NCBI GenBank assembly: GCA_051294375.1
Contig: CM119265.1
Span: 23,525,449 to 23,589,448 of the forward strand
DNA length: 64,000 nucleotides
Direction of reading: 5' to 3'
From: Paraspadella gotoi
Lineage: Eukaryota > Chaetognatha
Numbering within the stretch: the first letter of the stretch is position 1; each line of letters begins with the position of its first letter. Made by a program: the position numbers and the translations under genes. Shown in pieces: positions 21,565-32,952 of the stretch. The notes below the pieces were generated by a model. The model was not told the DNA's origin. It did no database searches and saw only the letters and a list, made by a program, of their open reading frames with translations.

Positions 21565-22282
21565 AAGCAAAAAAAAAATATCCCCAAGTTGAAGGTTATT
21601 TCCGCGTAAATCCTTTTTGTGTAAATGAAATGGATATAACTCTCTCTGTCTCTCTCTTTCTACCTCTAATATAAACCTCGAATTTTCCTAAATGTCAGAG
21701 TAAGAGAAATGAGAGAGAGTTATTTTCGTCTCCAGGGAGTAACGTCGAAGTCGCGCTCAGCGACGTCGTCGTCGGCATTGACGTCGTCTTGATCGTCGCA
21801 ATTCTTACATTCTCCCTTCATTTAGTCGTCGTTCTAAATATCTTTTTACCTACTTTCATCTCCGTCTGCTTTTGAGTCTCCTTTACCCGTAGTCGTCGCT
21901 GTCATAGTCGTCTTTGTTCCTCTTTCATCGGATATTGTTTTCGTCGTCGTCGTTGTCGATTCAACTTCCTCCGTTCGCGAATGGCGACGAGCAAGCTGAC
22001 GTCAACCGTAAACGCCGCATCAGCCGCCGCCGCAGCCGCCGCCAACCGACGTCATTCATTGCGATGACGTCAAAAACTTACTTCCTCGATTTCCTCCTCG
22101 GCAACAGCGTAGATGGAATCGCCGGCGGCGTCGGCGGCTTCGTAATAGACATTCTGGGCGCTCCTTGCGGCGTGACGCCCGTTGGGGTCGCGAAAGCCCA
22201 TCTTTGGACTGCCGCCGTCGTCGTAGACGTCTTCCTCGGTCAGGGCCTCCAACGCCACCGAGCGATCGGGCCAGCGAGACAT
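17287..22282 (-). CDS. Type II transmembrane serine protease with two trefoil domains (8 exons, complete)
   Basis: Predicted cell-surface trypsin-like protease, 570 residues. Exons: 22282-22082, 21183-21022, 20709-20578, 20286-20047, 19659-19417, 19296-19089, 18326-18012, 17498-17287. Exon lengths sum to 571 codons and all phases agree. No signal peptide; an acidic and Pro-rich cytoplasmic tail (residues 1-131), then one membrane span about 132-154 (LWIVTTAGLICIFALAIASVF). Trefoil 1 about 186-226 (DECVRRRGCC, VPTCFYS); trefoil 2 about 233-278 (ALCETTEGCCFDD, VVRCF). A linker Cys near 292 may tether the activated chain. Activation site R309|VVGG. Catalytic triad: His356 (TAAHC), Asp410 (HNDIALL), Ser520 (CRGDSGGPL). 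Asp514, six residues before the Ser, predicts cleavage after Arg or Lys. The exon 6 donor ATG|GTTACA (19089) is weak, but the stronger-looking AAG|GTAGTT at 19075 breaks the frame. It lies head-to-tail upstream of the ATP11-like gene. Confidence 0.93.
17510..17621. repeat. (TAA)n microsatellite
   Basis: About 110 bp of near-perfect AAT repeats in the last protease intron, within about 12 bp of the exon 8 acceptor. Confidence 0.95.
18361..18475. repeat. (AG)n microsatellite
   Basis: Over 100 bp of AG with few interruptions, in protease intron 6 just upstream of the exon 7 acceptor. Confidence 0.95.
18601..18630. repeat. Short hairpin repeat, copy 2
   Basis: AGCCGGGATCT / AGATCCGGCT stem with a 9-nt loop, followed by an A run. 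Matches the copy at 8224-8255, and similarity extends about 70 bp upstream (CGACGGATTGAC-like). Confidence 0.45.
18918..18989 (+). tRNA. tRNA-Gln (TTG)
   Basis: 72 nt, acceptor GGTCTCG/CGAGACC fully paired through a compensated C5-G68 to T-A change, anticodon loop CTTTGAA (TTG), intact T arm. No immediate T run; TTTT about 30 bp on. Antisense in protease intron 6. Confidence 0.92.
19769..19864. repeat. Perfect 33-bp inverted repeat in protease intron 4
   Basis: Left arm 19769-19801 (starts AATTAGAAGAGTTTGAAATT) and right arm 19832-19864 are exact reverse complements; the loop is 30 bp of T-rich sequence. It lies between exon 5 (19417-19659) and exon 4 (20047-20286). Confidence 0.9.
21497..21563. 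repeat. (GA)n microsatellite
   Basis: Uninterrupted GA tract in protease intron 1. Similar CT or GA tracts lie at 20951-20988, 22890-22951, 24127-24160, 24445-24475, 29161-29238, 33977-34027, 43799-43859 and 60806-60863. Confidence 0.95.
21997..22072. promoter_or_regulatory. Pair of palindromic TGACGTCA (CRE-type) sites
   Basis: Full TGACGTCA at 21997-22004 and 22065-22072, in protease intron 1 just after the first coding exon. A third full site is at 23998-24005 upstream of the gene, followed by an ATTGG box at 24038. The motif is the classical CREB/ATF site; function here is inferred. Confidence 0.35.
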
Positions 22283-22890
22283 TTCGAATTGCGAGGGCGT
22301 GGAGAGATGGGGGTCGGTTGAAGTGTGGTCGAGTTAAGCGTGGTGTTAAGTGTGGGGGCGTGGCCTGTAAGGCGGAGGAGAGAGAAAAAGTGAGGGGAGC
22401 TGTGGGCGGAAGAAGTGCGGGTAGAGTGGGCAGTTTGAAGGGAAGTGTGGTGAGATGGTAGATGTGGAAAAAATGTAAACGGTAGTGAATTGTTGGAAGC
22501 GGAAGTTTAAAAGCAAAGATGGCGGTTTTAGCGATAAAACAACTGCTAATTGTTCGTTTATGATATTGTTAGTTTTTTTTTCTTCGTTTTTTGATCTGAA
22601 CTTCCAAATTCTATTTGAAAAAGCGGGAATTCGTTTTGTTGTTTTTTGTCTCTCTGGAGATTCGAGATTTTTCGACGTTTTTTCTTCCTTTTTTAACTCG
22701 ATTTTTCTTTTCTTTGAGGTGAATCAGTTTAGGGAGATTTTTTGTCGGAAAGTTCAAATTAATTAGAATCCTTTTGTCTTAAGTAACACGGAAAGAAGAA
22801 GAGAAAGAAGACTTTGCTTGTTTTTCACTTTTGTTTTTATTGTCGATTTTTAGCCAAATTTCCGTTTCGTTGTTTCGTCGTCGAGACGCT

Positions 22891-22948
<58 letters not shown>

Positions 22949-24121
22949 TCTAACGAGATCGTCGTCATGCGGGTTTTGAATTAAGAAATGAGGGTGACTT
23001 TGCTCGATCGATTTGATGCTGACCAAAAGCTTCATTTTAAAATGTCTGTGCCTGAAAAGAAAAAAGAAAAATGAGTGGAAAAAAGAAATAATTGAATTTA
23101 AAAAAAAAATTTGTGGATCTTAAAACGTTTTCGTTATCTCTCTTCTCTCGACAGACAAATCATTTTTTTTCGGTCCATCGAGAATCAGGGGTTTTCCAGA
23201 AAAAACATCTTTCAATTTCAAATGAGAAGATAATGAAGATGATTTATTACTAAGACTTTTAGGAAATGATTTGAAAATATATATTTAAAAAAGAATAAGT
23301 ATAGGGAAAATGAAATAAAAAAAATCACTAAAAACCCCTGTGCTAGAATAAACAAAGATAAATTATTTCCTATTTTAAAATAAAAAGCTAAGACTTGAAA
23401 CCAAGCGAATCTTCGTTTTTAATATATAATTTAATTTCTAATTTCTTATAACGTGAAAAAAAGCCACATGATTGAATTCGATTAGGTGGGAAGTTTAAAA
23501 TCTGAAAAAATAATTCGCGATTTAAAAACCAAATTATTTGGATTGAATATAGATTAAACAGACGGAAACAATCTTAAAGCGATATATCCGGATCAAGAAT
23601 TTTAAAAACAAATTAGTAAATGAATGATCGGCGAAATTCAAGGCAAACATTTCTAAAATAGTTAAACAAATTTGACGAAAACTTAATTCTTTATTACAAA
23701 AATGGAGATTTTTACTTCATTCTTGCGTCGGGCAAAGTTTTTATTATTTTCGATAAAATTTAAAAAAAGATCATACGATCATGACAAATGGTTTCGAAGA
23801 AATACTTTTCATATCTTTAAATAAACCAACCAATCATGAGATTTAGTTTATTAAAAATCCTGAAACTTAAAAAAAAGTTCTCTTCTTGAACACGTAAAAT
23901 TGATCGTATTAGTATTCTCCAAAAAATGGGCATTTTGTTGAGCACGAAATTTAAAAACTTAATCAAGTTTCGAGTCCTAAACCAGAAAAAAAGCCGATGA
24001 CGTCATCGAAGGAAGAAACAGTCGAAACCGGCTTCCCATTGGCCGAATCGGGCCGATCACTCGCTATGATTAGTCGAACGTAACCCATGTCTCTCGTCCC
24101 GTGAATTCGAGGGACAAGAAA

Positions 24122-24160
<39 letters not shown>

Positions 24161-24442
24161 GTCTCTCTGCTCTCTCCTTCTATCGCTCCCACAAAATAAC
24201 CTCAGGGAAGCAGAGCTGTTTTTGTCTGTCCCTATCTCTCTCTCTCTTTGTGTTACTGGGACCCCGGGACGGCAATGCGCGACATTGCCGCCATGCCCTG
24301 CCGATCCCGGCGAAGTTGTCAACCTGAAGAGCGAAAGCGATTCCCCTTCGATTTTTATCTGCGGTCGATTATCGAGAATTTTCGGTCGGATGATAGGCGG
24401 TGCACCGAGATTGAGAGCGAGAGGAAACCGATAGAGAGGGAG

Positions 24443-24478
<36 letters not shown>

Positions 24479-24863
24479 GCAAATGGAAAAGCGTGTAACT
24501 GTCGTGAGAATGAGCGACCGACAGACCGACTGAAACCCGTTTTCCTCTCCATGGAATCGGAATCGAGGTGAGTTCGGTTTCCATGGAAACGGCGTTAGAG
24601 TCATCCTCATCTTCACGAAACTGATCCGTGAAAAGAGTCGCAGTTAAAATCCTATTAGCTTTGGTGTTTGTTACCAGTTTATTTATTCTTTATCATATTA
24701 TTAGGAAAAAAAAAATTTTAAATATTAACAGTGAGATAATCGTCCAATCGCTTATAACTTTGTATTTTTCAGCCAATCCGATTTGCATTTGGAGAAATAA
24801 CCCAAAAAACACGAATTCTGTACGTTTGTTGGATTTTCGAAAGTCGAAGAACGAGTGTGAGTG

Positions 24864-24922
<59 letters not shown>
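24864..24922. repeat. (TC)n microsatellite abutting an N gap
   Basis: TC repeat runs directly into the N run at 24923-25722, so the gap begins inside a microsatellite. Confidence 0.9.
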
Positions 24923-25833
24923 NNNNNNNNNNNNNNNNNNNNNNNNNNNNNNNNNNNNNNNNNNNNNNNNNNNNNNNNNNNNNNNNNNNNNNNNNNNNNN
25001 NNNNNNNNNNNNNNNNNNNNNNNNNNNNNNNNNNNNNNNNNNNNNNNNNNNNNNNNNNNNNNNNNNNNNNNNNNNNNNNNNNNNNNNNNNNNNNNNNNNN
25101 NNNNNNNNNNNNNNNNNNNNNNNNNNNNNNNNNNNNNNNNNNNNNNNNNNNNNNNNNNNNNNNNNNNNNNNNNNNNNNNNNNNNNNNNNNNNNNNNNNNN
25201 NNNNNNNNNNNNNNNNNNNNNNNNNNNNNNNNNNNNNNNNNNNNNNNNNNNNNNNNNNNNNNNNNNNNNNNNNNNNNNNNNNNNNNNNNNNNNNNNNNNN
25301 NNNNNNNNNNNNNNNNNNNNNNNNNNNNNNNNNNNNNNNNNNNNNNNNNNNNNNNNNNNNNNNNNNNNNNNNNNNNNNNNNNNNNNNNNNNNNNNNNNNN
25401 NNNNNNNNNNNNNNNNNNNNNNNNNNNNNNNNNNNNNNNNNNNNNNNNNNNNNNNNNNNNNNNNNNNNNNNNNNNNNNNNNNNNNNNNNNNNNNNNNNNN
25501 NNNNNNNNNNNNNNNNNNNNNNNNNNNNNNNNNNNNNNNNNNNNNNNNNNNNNNNNNNNNNNNNNNNNNNNNNNNNNNNNNNNNNNNNNNNNNNNNNNNN
25601 NNNNNNNNNNNNNNNNNNNNNNNNNNNNNNNNNNNNNNNNNNNNNNNNNNNNNNNNNNNNNNNNNNNNNNNNNNNNNNNNNNNNNNNNNNNNNNNNNNNN
25701 NNNNNNNNNNNNNNNNNNNNNNAATAAAAACAAAAGGCTGCGACCGCTAGATGGAATCGAGAGGCACACTATATTGGAGTTTCGTTGCACAATAAGCTTT
25801 TTATTATTTTTTATATCATACGATAATCAGTAA

Positions 25834-25934
25834 GATGAGAGAAAGAGGGGGAAGGGAGGGAGGGGAGGGAAGGAGAGAGAGAGAGAAGAAGAGAGAGAGA
25901 GAGAGAAGAGAGAGTAGAGAGAGAGAGAGAGGTA

Positions 25935-25971
<37 letters not shown>

Positions 25972-25972
25972 G
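25834..25972. repeat. GA-rich simple repeat
   Basis: Purine tract of GGGA and GA units shortly after the N gap. Arg/Glu-rich frames here are repeat artefacts. Confidence 0.85.
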
Positions 25973-27185
25973 CCCTTGGAAATGCCTTTTTTCTGTCTTC
26001 TCCAGAAACGTGATATTTTGCACGAAAATCTCTCTTCTATGTGCAAAGAAAAAGAAAAAAAATATTCCCGCGAGATGGACGGGTCGTTAAGGTCGATAGG
26101 TCTAGGAGTGAAGTGATTGATTATTAATGATTATTAATGATATCAGACCAGGATACAACAAGAGAAATAAAAAGAACACAGACGAGACGAGTTTGTTTGC
26201 TCTATTGATTTTTAGCCTTTTCAACAGCGAGAAAAAAAAAGTGGGAGAGATATTTTGACGAAAACTACCCGATTATAATTTTTCCGCGAATTTTATTGTG
26301 AATGAGATACTATTTTAGGTTTTGTGCTTAATTATTTCTTCAAGCGAAGAACGATAAAGCAATAAGGCTTCGTCATTGCGACATCCCAGAAAAAAAATCG
26401 TAAAATCCGTTTTCGTTAAAGCCATTAATTTCTAATTCGGAGTGAACGCCCCCCCCCAAAAAAAAAAATTGCAACTGAGGACTGAGTTAGAGTTAATTCT
26501 ATCTCTGGCCTAAACGACCCGACTGCGGTGGATCGGGGAGCGGCGGTGGGCGGCTGTGAGCCGCTGTGAGCGGCGGGGAGCGGCTGTGACAGCTGTGGTG
26601 TGACGGGAGAGAAAACCGCCAGAGGCGCTGACCAAGCGTTTTATGCGCGTTAATGGACGGCGCCAACGACGTTTTCAATCGTCACGCTGGTAACACTGTC
26701 GTCAGCTCGTTTGCCACGATTTCTGGTCCGTCGTTTTGCTTTTCAAAATAAATAATACAATCATTGTTTGAATGTTTGAATCGTTGCAATTCGAATTGTT
26801 TTTAGTGCAGCAACGGCAACGTTTATGATTTTAATATAAACTTATGCCTCTAAATTGAAAAAAATAATAACAATAACAATAATAAAATAATTATAATAAT
26901 AATAATAATGATAAATATTTAATTTAATATTTTTAAACAGATCCGCTTTTCTTTTTCTTCTCTTTACTTTCTTGTTTTTAAGATTTTTTCAAATTAAAAA
27001 TCTCACAGTAATCCTATAGAGTAATTGTTAAATAGAGGAATTCTTAGTTCGTCCAACAGAAAATTCAAAAACAACATCATTGAGATATATTTATCTTAAT
27101 CGTTTGGGCGGATTTGAAAAAGATTTCAAGATTTCAAGATTCACTTTAAATAAAATTTGTGAAGTCTCTCCGTTGAAATATCAAA

Positions 27186-27432
27186 TACGAACGATTCGTG
27201 TGGATAAGGCGCTAAGTGGGCTGAAGATGACTATCCGTAACTTCTATAACCCCCTTTAGTAGCCATGGAACGGGTCCTGGGCTTGGAACCAGGCTTGAGG
27301 GGTTGCCACGCCCTCAAGGCGGCTTACGGCCGTCCTCACGCTTCCCGCAGGGTAGGTACCGGGTTGGGATTGAACCCGGTATCTAGTGGTCATGAGCTGA
27401 TGGCTTTACTCAATGAGCCACCGGGTCAGGAC
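27186..27432 (-). mobile_element. tRNA-derived SINE
   Basis: Read on the minus strand, it begins with a tRNA-like head: A-box TGGCTCATTGAG (27409-27420) and B-box GGGTTCAATCCC (27366-27377), about 40 bp apart, followed by a non-tRNA body. Related partial copies lie at 34068-34222 and 61391-61475, which shows that it is a dispersed family. Family name not known. Confidence 0.7.
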
Positions 27433-28046
27433 TGAAGGTGTCATGCTTATAGGCGGGGTGAACCTAGGCAATGCCCGACTACATTCGTTTCAACTAGAGT
27501 GATTATTTTACAGTGGGTGCAAAGTCCTTGATTGTCCGATATATAATTAATAACTAAGTATGTATACCTCTTCAAATAATGAAAAATGCTGAAACCATTT
27601 GGCTGATGAAAATAATTCGTAGCCCATGACAAAAGCAATTTTTAGGAATTTGTTTATTTCAGATGGAAATCCACTTTTAATTATGTATAAAGAAATTCTA
27701 ATTTGTTTCATATCAAAATTTAACAAATAATTAGAGGCGACCAAAAAAAAAGTTTGAAAAAATTCCGGGATTACTTTTCCTATTTACTGCGAAAATGTTC
27801 GGTTGATGTTTTTTTGGCCCAAAAAATCGAAATTGCGTGATTTCTTCGCCGTCGGAATCTTTTCGTCAAAGGTGCCTCCCATTTATTTATTTTGCTTAGT
27901 TAAATTTGTAAAATTTAAAACCAATTCGTCAACAGGAAAGAGACTCGGGCCACACTCTCGAGAGGCGACGCCGATCCGGGGACGCGTCGGCGAGCCATTG
28001 GGGGGATTCTCGCGAGCGAACGTGGGAGAGCGACGCGAATGAAAAG

Positions 28047-29377
28047 ATGAGCGACGGAGACCGAGATGATTTGGAATCGGAGATGGAGTCGCTAGAGACA
28101 GAGTCGGAGGAAGAGGAAGAGGCTCGTCCGGCGGAGAAAGGATGGATGTCGAGGTGGAAAAAAAGAAGGAAGACGTTGACGAAGATGACGAAGAGATTCC
28201 TCGCCAAATTCCGTCGAGAATCGAATCGATCGGAAGAAATGTCGGACTTTGAATCGGAAGAGTCGGGATCGAGGCGAAGCGACGACGATCGCGACGACGA
28301 TTACGACGATCGGGGCGACGACGAAGAAGACGAAGGGAAGAGGGTGCGGTTCGATCGACGGGGAGAAGGGGAAGGAGGAAGAGGAGGAAGTTACAGAGTT
28401 GAGAGGTTGTTACGCATTCGTTAGAGAAAATTACTTTTACCATATTTACTTAGTTGATCGTTAGTAGAAAGGCAAAAGTATCACGAAACACTAATGCGTT
28501 CACTGTAGTCTTTTGGAAATGCGTGAACGTAAAGAAAATGACTGCAGCTCAACGCCCTGACATTGCGCTTTCTTATTCATTATCATTTCTTTAATAAAAA
28601 CTTGAATGGACTTCTGCGACCAGTTCCGAATCCACCATCGTCCCCGTCGACGTCTCCAGAGACGGTAGCTTCCACTCCCGCAGCCGAAGCAACCCCAGCC
28701 TCCGGAGCAACCCCAGCGTCCGGAGTTTCCCCAGCATTCGAAGCAGCTACAGCAGTCGCAGCAGCCGCATTAGTCTGAACAGCGAGAGGAGGCGATCCCG
28801 ACGCCGCAGCTACGACAGCAGCGAAGACTCGACGCCTCGAGGCCACGACGACGACGATTATTATGACGACGACGACGACGACGACGACGACAACGGCTTC
28901 GTCGTCGATCTCGTTCGCAACGTCAACAACAACAACGGAACGATCGTGGGAAACGAAGACGACGACCACGACGCGGCGGACAACGAGAACGCGGCGGCGG
29001 CGGCGGCTGCGGCGGCGGCGGCTGCGGAGGAGAGCGACCAGGAGAACCTGAATCGATCGTCGGGAGTGCCGTTGGTGTGGAAGAAGGAGGAGCCGGACTT
29101 GAGAGTGAAAAGTGAGGGGCGGTTGGTGGGTGTAGTGAGAGTTAAGTGGCAAATAATGTTCAGAGAGAGAGAGAGAGAGAGAGAGAAGAGAAGGAGAGAG
29201 CAGAGGAGAGAGAGAAGGAGAGAGAGAGAGAGGGAGAATTCAAATTCACATCATTTGTTATCTCTACTCATCTTTATCTCCGATTCTTCGACAGAAAAAA
29301 CGGCGATCGGAATCTACGTTCTCTATTGCATCATATTAATCGTTTTCATCGTCATCGTCGCCATCAGCCACAAGTAG
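28047..29377 (+). CDS. Acidic Ser/Arg-rich tail-anchored membrane protein (3 exons), unrecognised
   Basis: I do not recognise the family. Exons 28047-28405, 28660-29111 and 29295-29377 join in phase (AG|GTTGTT to CCAG|A; AAAA|GTGAGG to GACAG|AA) to give 297 residues. Exon 1 is acidic then basic (LETESEEEEEARP, WKKRRKTLTK, a GDDEEDEGKRVRF stretch). Exon 2 has Ser/Arg repeats (SRSRSNPSLRSNPSVRSF), a nine-Asp run, an Ala run and EESDQENLNRSSGVPLVW. Exon 3 encodes one hydrophobic span (IYVLYCIILIVFIVIVAI) ending SHK-stop, and there is no N-terminal signal. Topology is therefore a C-terminal anchor with the charged part in the cytosol or nucleus. AATAAA at 29635-29640 is a plausible poly(A) signal. 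A minimal upstream ORF (ATG AAA AGA TGA, 28039-28050) overlaps the start codon. The last intron carries a GA microsatellite. Exon model is inferred from phases; no homologue evidence. Confidence 0.75.
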
Positions 29378-29450
29378 ATGGCGGTGGCGGCGGCGGCGGC
29401 GTCGGCGGCGGCGGCGGCGGTGGAGCCGGTCGCGGTGGCGGCGAAATTTG
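29378..29450. repeat. (GGC)n-type GC-rich tract in 3' UTR
   Basis: GGCGGTGGCGGC-type repeats directly after the stop codon of the acidic membrane-protein gene. Confidence 0.8.
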
Positions 29451-30409
29451 AAATTTAGAAATCATTTTGTTGCGTTGATGGTTCTTGTAGTTTTGATTCG
29501 TGAAAGGAACTTTTTTTGAATTTACTCGGAAATGATAATTTTTTATTTCGTTGAAGATTCAGGTTAAAAATTTTGCCGTTTGATAAAGAATTAAATTTTT
29601 TGTAACAGCTATAATAGTTATATTGTAGAAGAAAAATAAAAAAAATGAGCAGGAAACTGGAAAGAAAAGTAAACTTATCAAAAAGAGGACGAAAGATGAC
29701 ACAAAAAATATTATTTAATGACATATTAAATAATAAAAAGATGATAAATACGATTGTCAGGAAAAAAAGGTAAAAAAATCAGAAATGAGTTTTCTCTAAA
29801 ATTAGATTAGGACATATTTGAGGGAGACGATGAAAAAGATTTGGCGAAAAAGAATGAAGACGAAAGACGACGACGAGGACGACGACGACAAGGACGTTGA
29901 ATCCGCGCTTGTGTCAACGCATGAGGACGACGACGACGACGACGACTGAAAGAAGGAGAACGAAGAGAAACGTGAAGGAGAAAAAGGAAAAGTTAAAAGG
30001 TTCGGAGGCGAATCACTGTGAAAGTAATCAAATGCCGACAATGTGAAGGAGCAAGAAACATTTTTTTCAAATTAAAATTCGATTTTCCTTTCTTGTTTTG
30101 GAACACTCATGTTTAAAAAATCATGTCTTAAACCACATGACTGATTATAATAAAATGTATACATATTGATTGGTTCTTTATTTTATTTTCTTTATATATC
30201 TTTTAAAATTTTTATCATAGAACGTTTACAATTTAAAATAATAAATTTGCGCATTTTCACTGCATATAAGTGTAAGATGAAGAGTGGCGTCTTGAGAAAC
30301 TAAGGCTGAATCCTTATGAGTCGCTGTTGAAGTGAATGAAAAAAAAAGAATGGAGGATCGCGTGACACTCGATTCGATTTCCGTCCGGAGAGAGAAATGT
30401 GAAAAACAG

Positions 30410-30830
30410 TGAAGGAAGGGGGGATATAGAAGGAATGGGGTGGCAAGGAAGGGAGTTCAAGGAGGGGTGGTGTAAAGAAGGGAGGTGCAAGGAAGAGGGG
30501 TGCAAGGAGGTGGTGGGTTCAAGGAATGGGGGATGCAAGGAAGGGGGGGGTGCAGGAAGGGGGGTGCAAGGAAGGGGGTGCAAGGAAGTGGTGGTTTCAA
30601 GGAACTGGGGGTGCAAGGAAGGGGGGTCCAAGGAAGGGGGTTTTAAGGAGGGTGGTGCAAGGAAGGGGAGGTGTTAAGGAAGGGGGTTGCCAAGTAAGGG
30701 GGTGCAATGAAAGGGGGGTTCAAGGAGGGGTGGTGCAAGGAAGGGAGGTGTAAGGAAGGGGGGTGCAAGGAAGTGGTGGGTTCAAGGAAGTGGGGGGTGC
30801 AAGGAAGGGGGCGCGCGAGGAAAGTCGAGA
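30410..30830. repeat. G-rich minisatellite
   Basis: Many variant copies of a roughly 17-20 bp unit around TGCAAGGAAGGGGGG, with TTCAAGGA variants. Open frames on both strands are by-products. Runs of four or more G recur every unit. Confidence 0.85.
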
Positions 30831-32859
30831 GTCTGAACTGGAATAGAAAAGAACAGCAAAACTCTGGCCTGGGACGCAGAATGGGAACCACGAACAAAAT
30901 TGGAAAGGACAGGAGCGGGAGGCGGGCTTAGATAGAAAAAGGAGCGACGTCGTGATAGGAGCGGAAATAAGAGCAGGAGTGGTACGCAAGGAGCAATGTT
31001 GATTATTAAGTGAGGGGGAGGGAGAGGGCGGGGAAGAGGGGGAGAAAAAAAAAACCTCATTCCGCTGTTTGTGCAAAACAAACAATATCCAGTTTCGCTC
31101 CAGCGATGGGGAAAAAAAAAGATCGGCATTTTTCTCATTCGTGATGAAGTTAAAAACGATGATGTTGATGAAAGCTCAACCTGAAAAGCTGTACTTAAAA
31201 AATATTATTTCATTCATTGATAGTGAGGCTGAGAGTAAATAAACTTTTAGTGACGGTCTTGATTGAAAGATGGAAAGGGTCTGTGCGTATATAAATCTCG
31301 TAAGGGGGATGGAGAAATCATGGGCAAGAAAGGTTGTTTAGGAATTAAATGATTTTATAATGGTACCCGTTTCATATGCGGTGAATGCGGTGATGTCATA
31401 TATAATGAATTTCTCGTCGGAGTTAATTGTATTTGGCGTGACCCAACCGTATCGGTTAATTTCAAAATTGAAAATGCACAGAAAAACAGAAAAACAGAAA
31501 AAGCGAGTAGAATGAAAATGAAAATTTAAACAATGTCCAAAATAACAATATCGCTTTTAAACTCGTTTAAATTATTTAAAATTTTTTTATCTAAAAAACT
31601 AGAATTGCCGCCGAAATCAGCAAATCAGTACTTTCAATTTTGTTACGTCTGAAACGTTTTAATGTTTTGTTCAAAATGTTTAAATGAATAATTCGGTCAA
31701 TAAATCGTTTGAGCTCTTTAACATTACTCTTTTTTCACCTTGATATTGATGAAATATATTTTCATTTTTATTTAGATTTCTGGCATCTTTCCTAAAATAA
31801 CCTACAGGAAGGAAAAAATATATATATACTTGTCGTTTAACTTAAATTTTCCTATAATAAAATCTTTATTCTCGACAATCTACTTGTATCTACTTTTATG
31901 ACAAAATCATCATCACTCTCATTTCTTCGCGATATATTAAATTGTTGTCTTTCCTTTCTTTTTCCAGAAAAAAAAAATCTCTGAAAAAAAGTTTTTCTAC
32001 TCTTTGAACTCTTTTTCTAATTTCTAAAGAGCCACAACGAGGCAGCACTGGTTTTACTTAAGGATTCATAGCGGCGGATCTTTTGTTTTCTGTGAAAAAA
32101 ATATTTATCGGTGTACGATTTCGTACTACGAAAACACTGTTCTATTAGGAATTAATGAGCGTCAAAGAAGTCAAACAGCCATCACTGCCTTCAGTAACCG
32201 GATTCGTTATTGTAAATGTCTTCAATATTTGTACACAACTTTCAGTCAGGGAAATATTGCAAGAGTCGTCAACGTCGTTAACTTATCGCAATTATCCTAA
32301 CTAATAAATAATTCAAAACTAGTTCAATTTCTGGGTTTTCGACAAAGTAAGACTGTGCCATTAGAGCAACGGTTCTGGCAGCAGACCGCTAATGAGGATC
32401 CGAAGCCCATGTCGACAACGTTAAGATTGCGCGGGCTCCAAGCCTCATTGCCGACAACGACATTAAATGCGGCCAATTACTTTTGGCGCCTTTCTTTTGT
32501 TTGCGCCAGAAACGAACTATTAAGATTTAACCGAATCGAAGGAACAGAGAAATTAGCCGCGATTAAATGTATTGATCTAAAAGTTTTTTTTAATCTTTTT
32601 CTTTCTTTTTTTTTCATCGAATTAAGCGTTTCTAGCTCGCTTTGTACTCCGCATTCATTAACTCAGTTCAGTATTTTGTTAATCTCTATTCATCCATATT
32701 TTTATACTTTTTTTTTTTTTGTTCTTTTCAATTTCTCTCATTCATTCTGTTTCATCTTTGCCTCGGGAGATTTTTTTTCCTACTGTATCAAGTTATCAAC
32801 CATTTTCTCTACTTAATTTACATTTTGAAGCTGTTATTTTGAATGACGCTTTGATCATG

Positions 32860-32860
<1 letters not shown>

Positions 32861-32952
<92 letters not shown>
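32861..32952. repeat. (CT)n microsatellite
   Basis: About 90 bp of uninterrupted CT. Confidence 0.95.

Larger units (their letters stand above)
22283..28046. other. Intergenic between protease and the acidic membrane-protein gene
   Basis: AT-rich DNA with GA/CT microsatellites, one 800-bp N gap (24923-25722) and one SINE copy (27186-27432). A GC-rich patch at 26520-26700 with GAGCGGC-type repeats has no coding signal. No other gene is supported. Confidence 0.55.

Noticed and set aside
24693-25790. Long frames crossing N runs (also near 748-1169, 43898-45416, 53774-55286)
   Set aside because: Most codons are N; nothing is known about the sequence.
30314-31138. Pro/Ser-rich minus frames over the minisatellite
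   Set aside because: Minisatellite units give open frames on both strands; no start context, signal or splice support.
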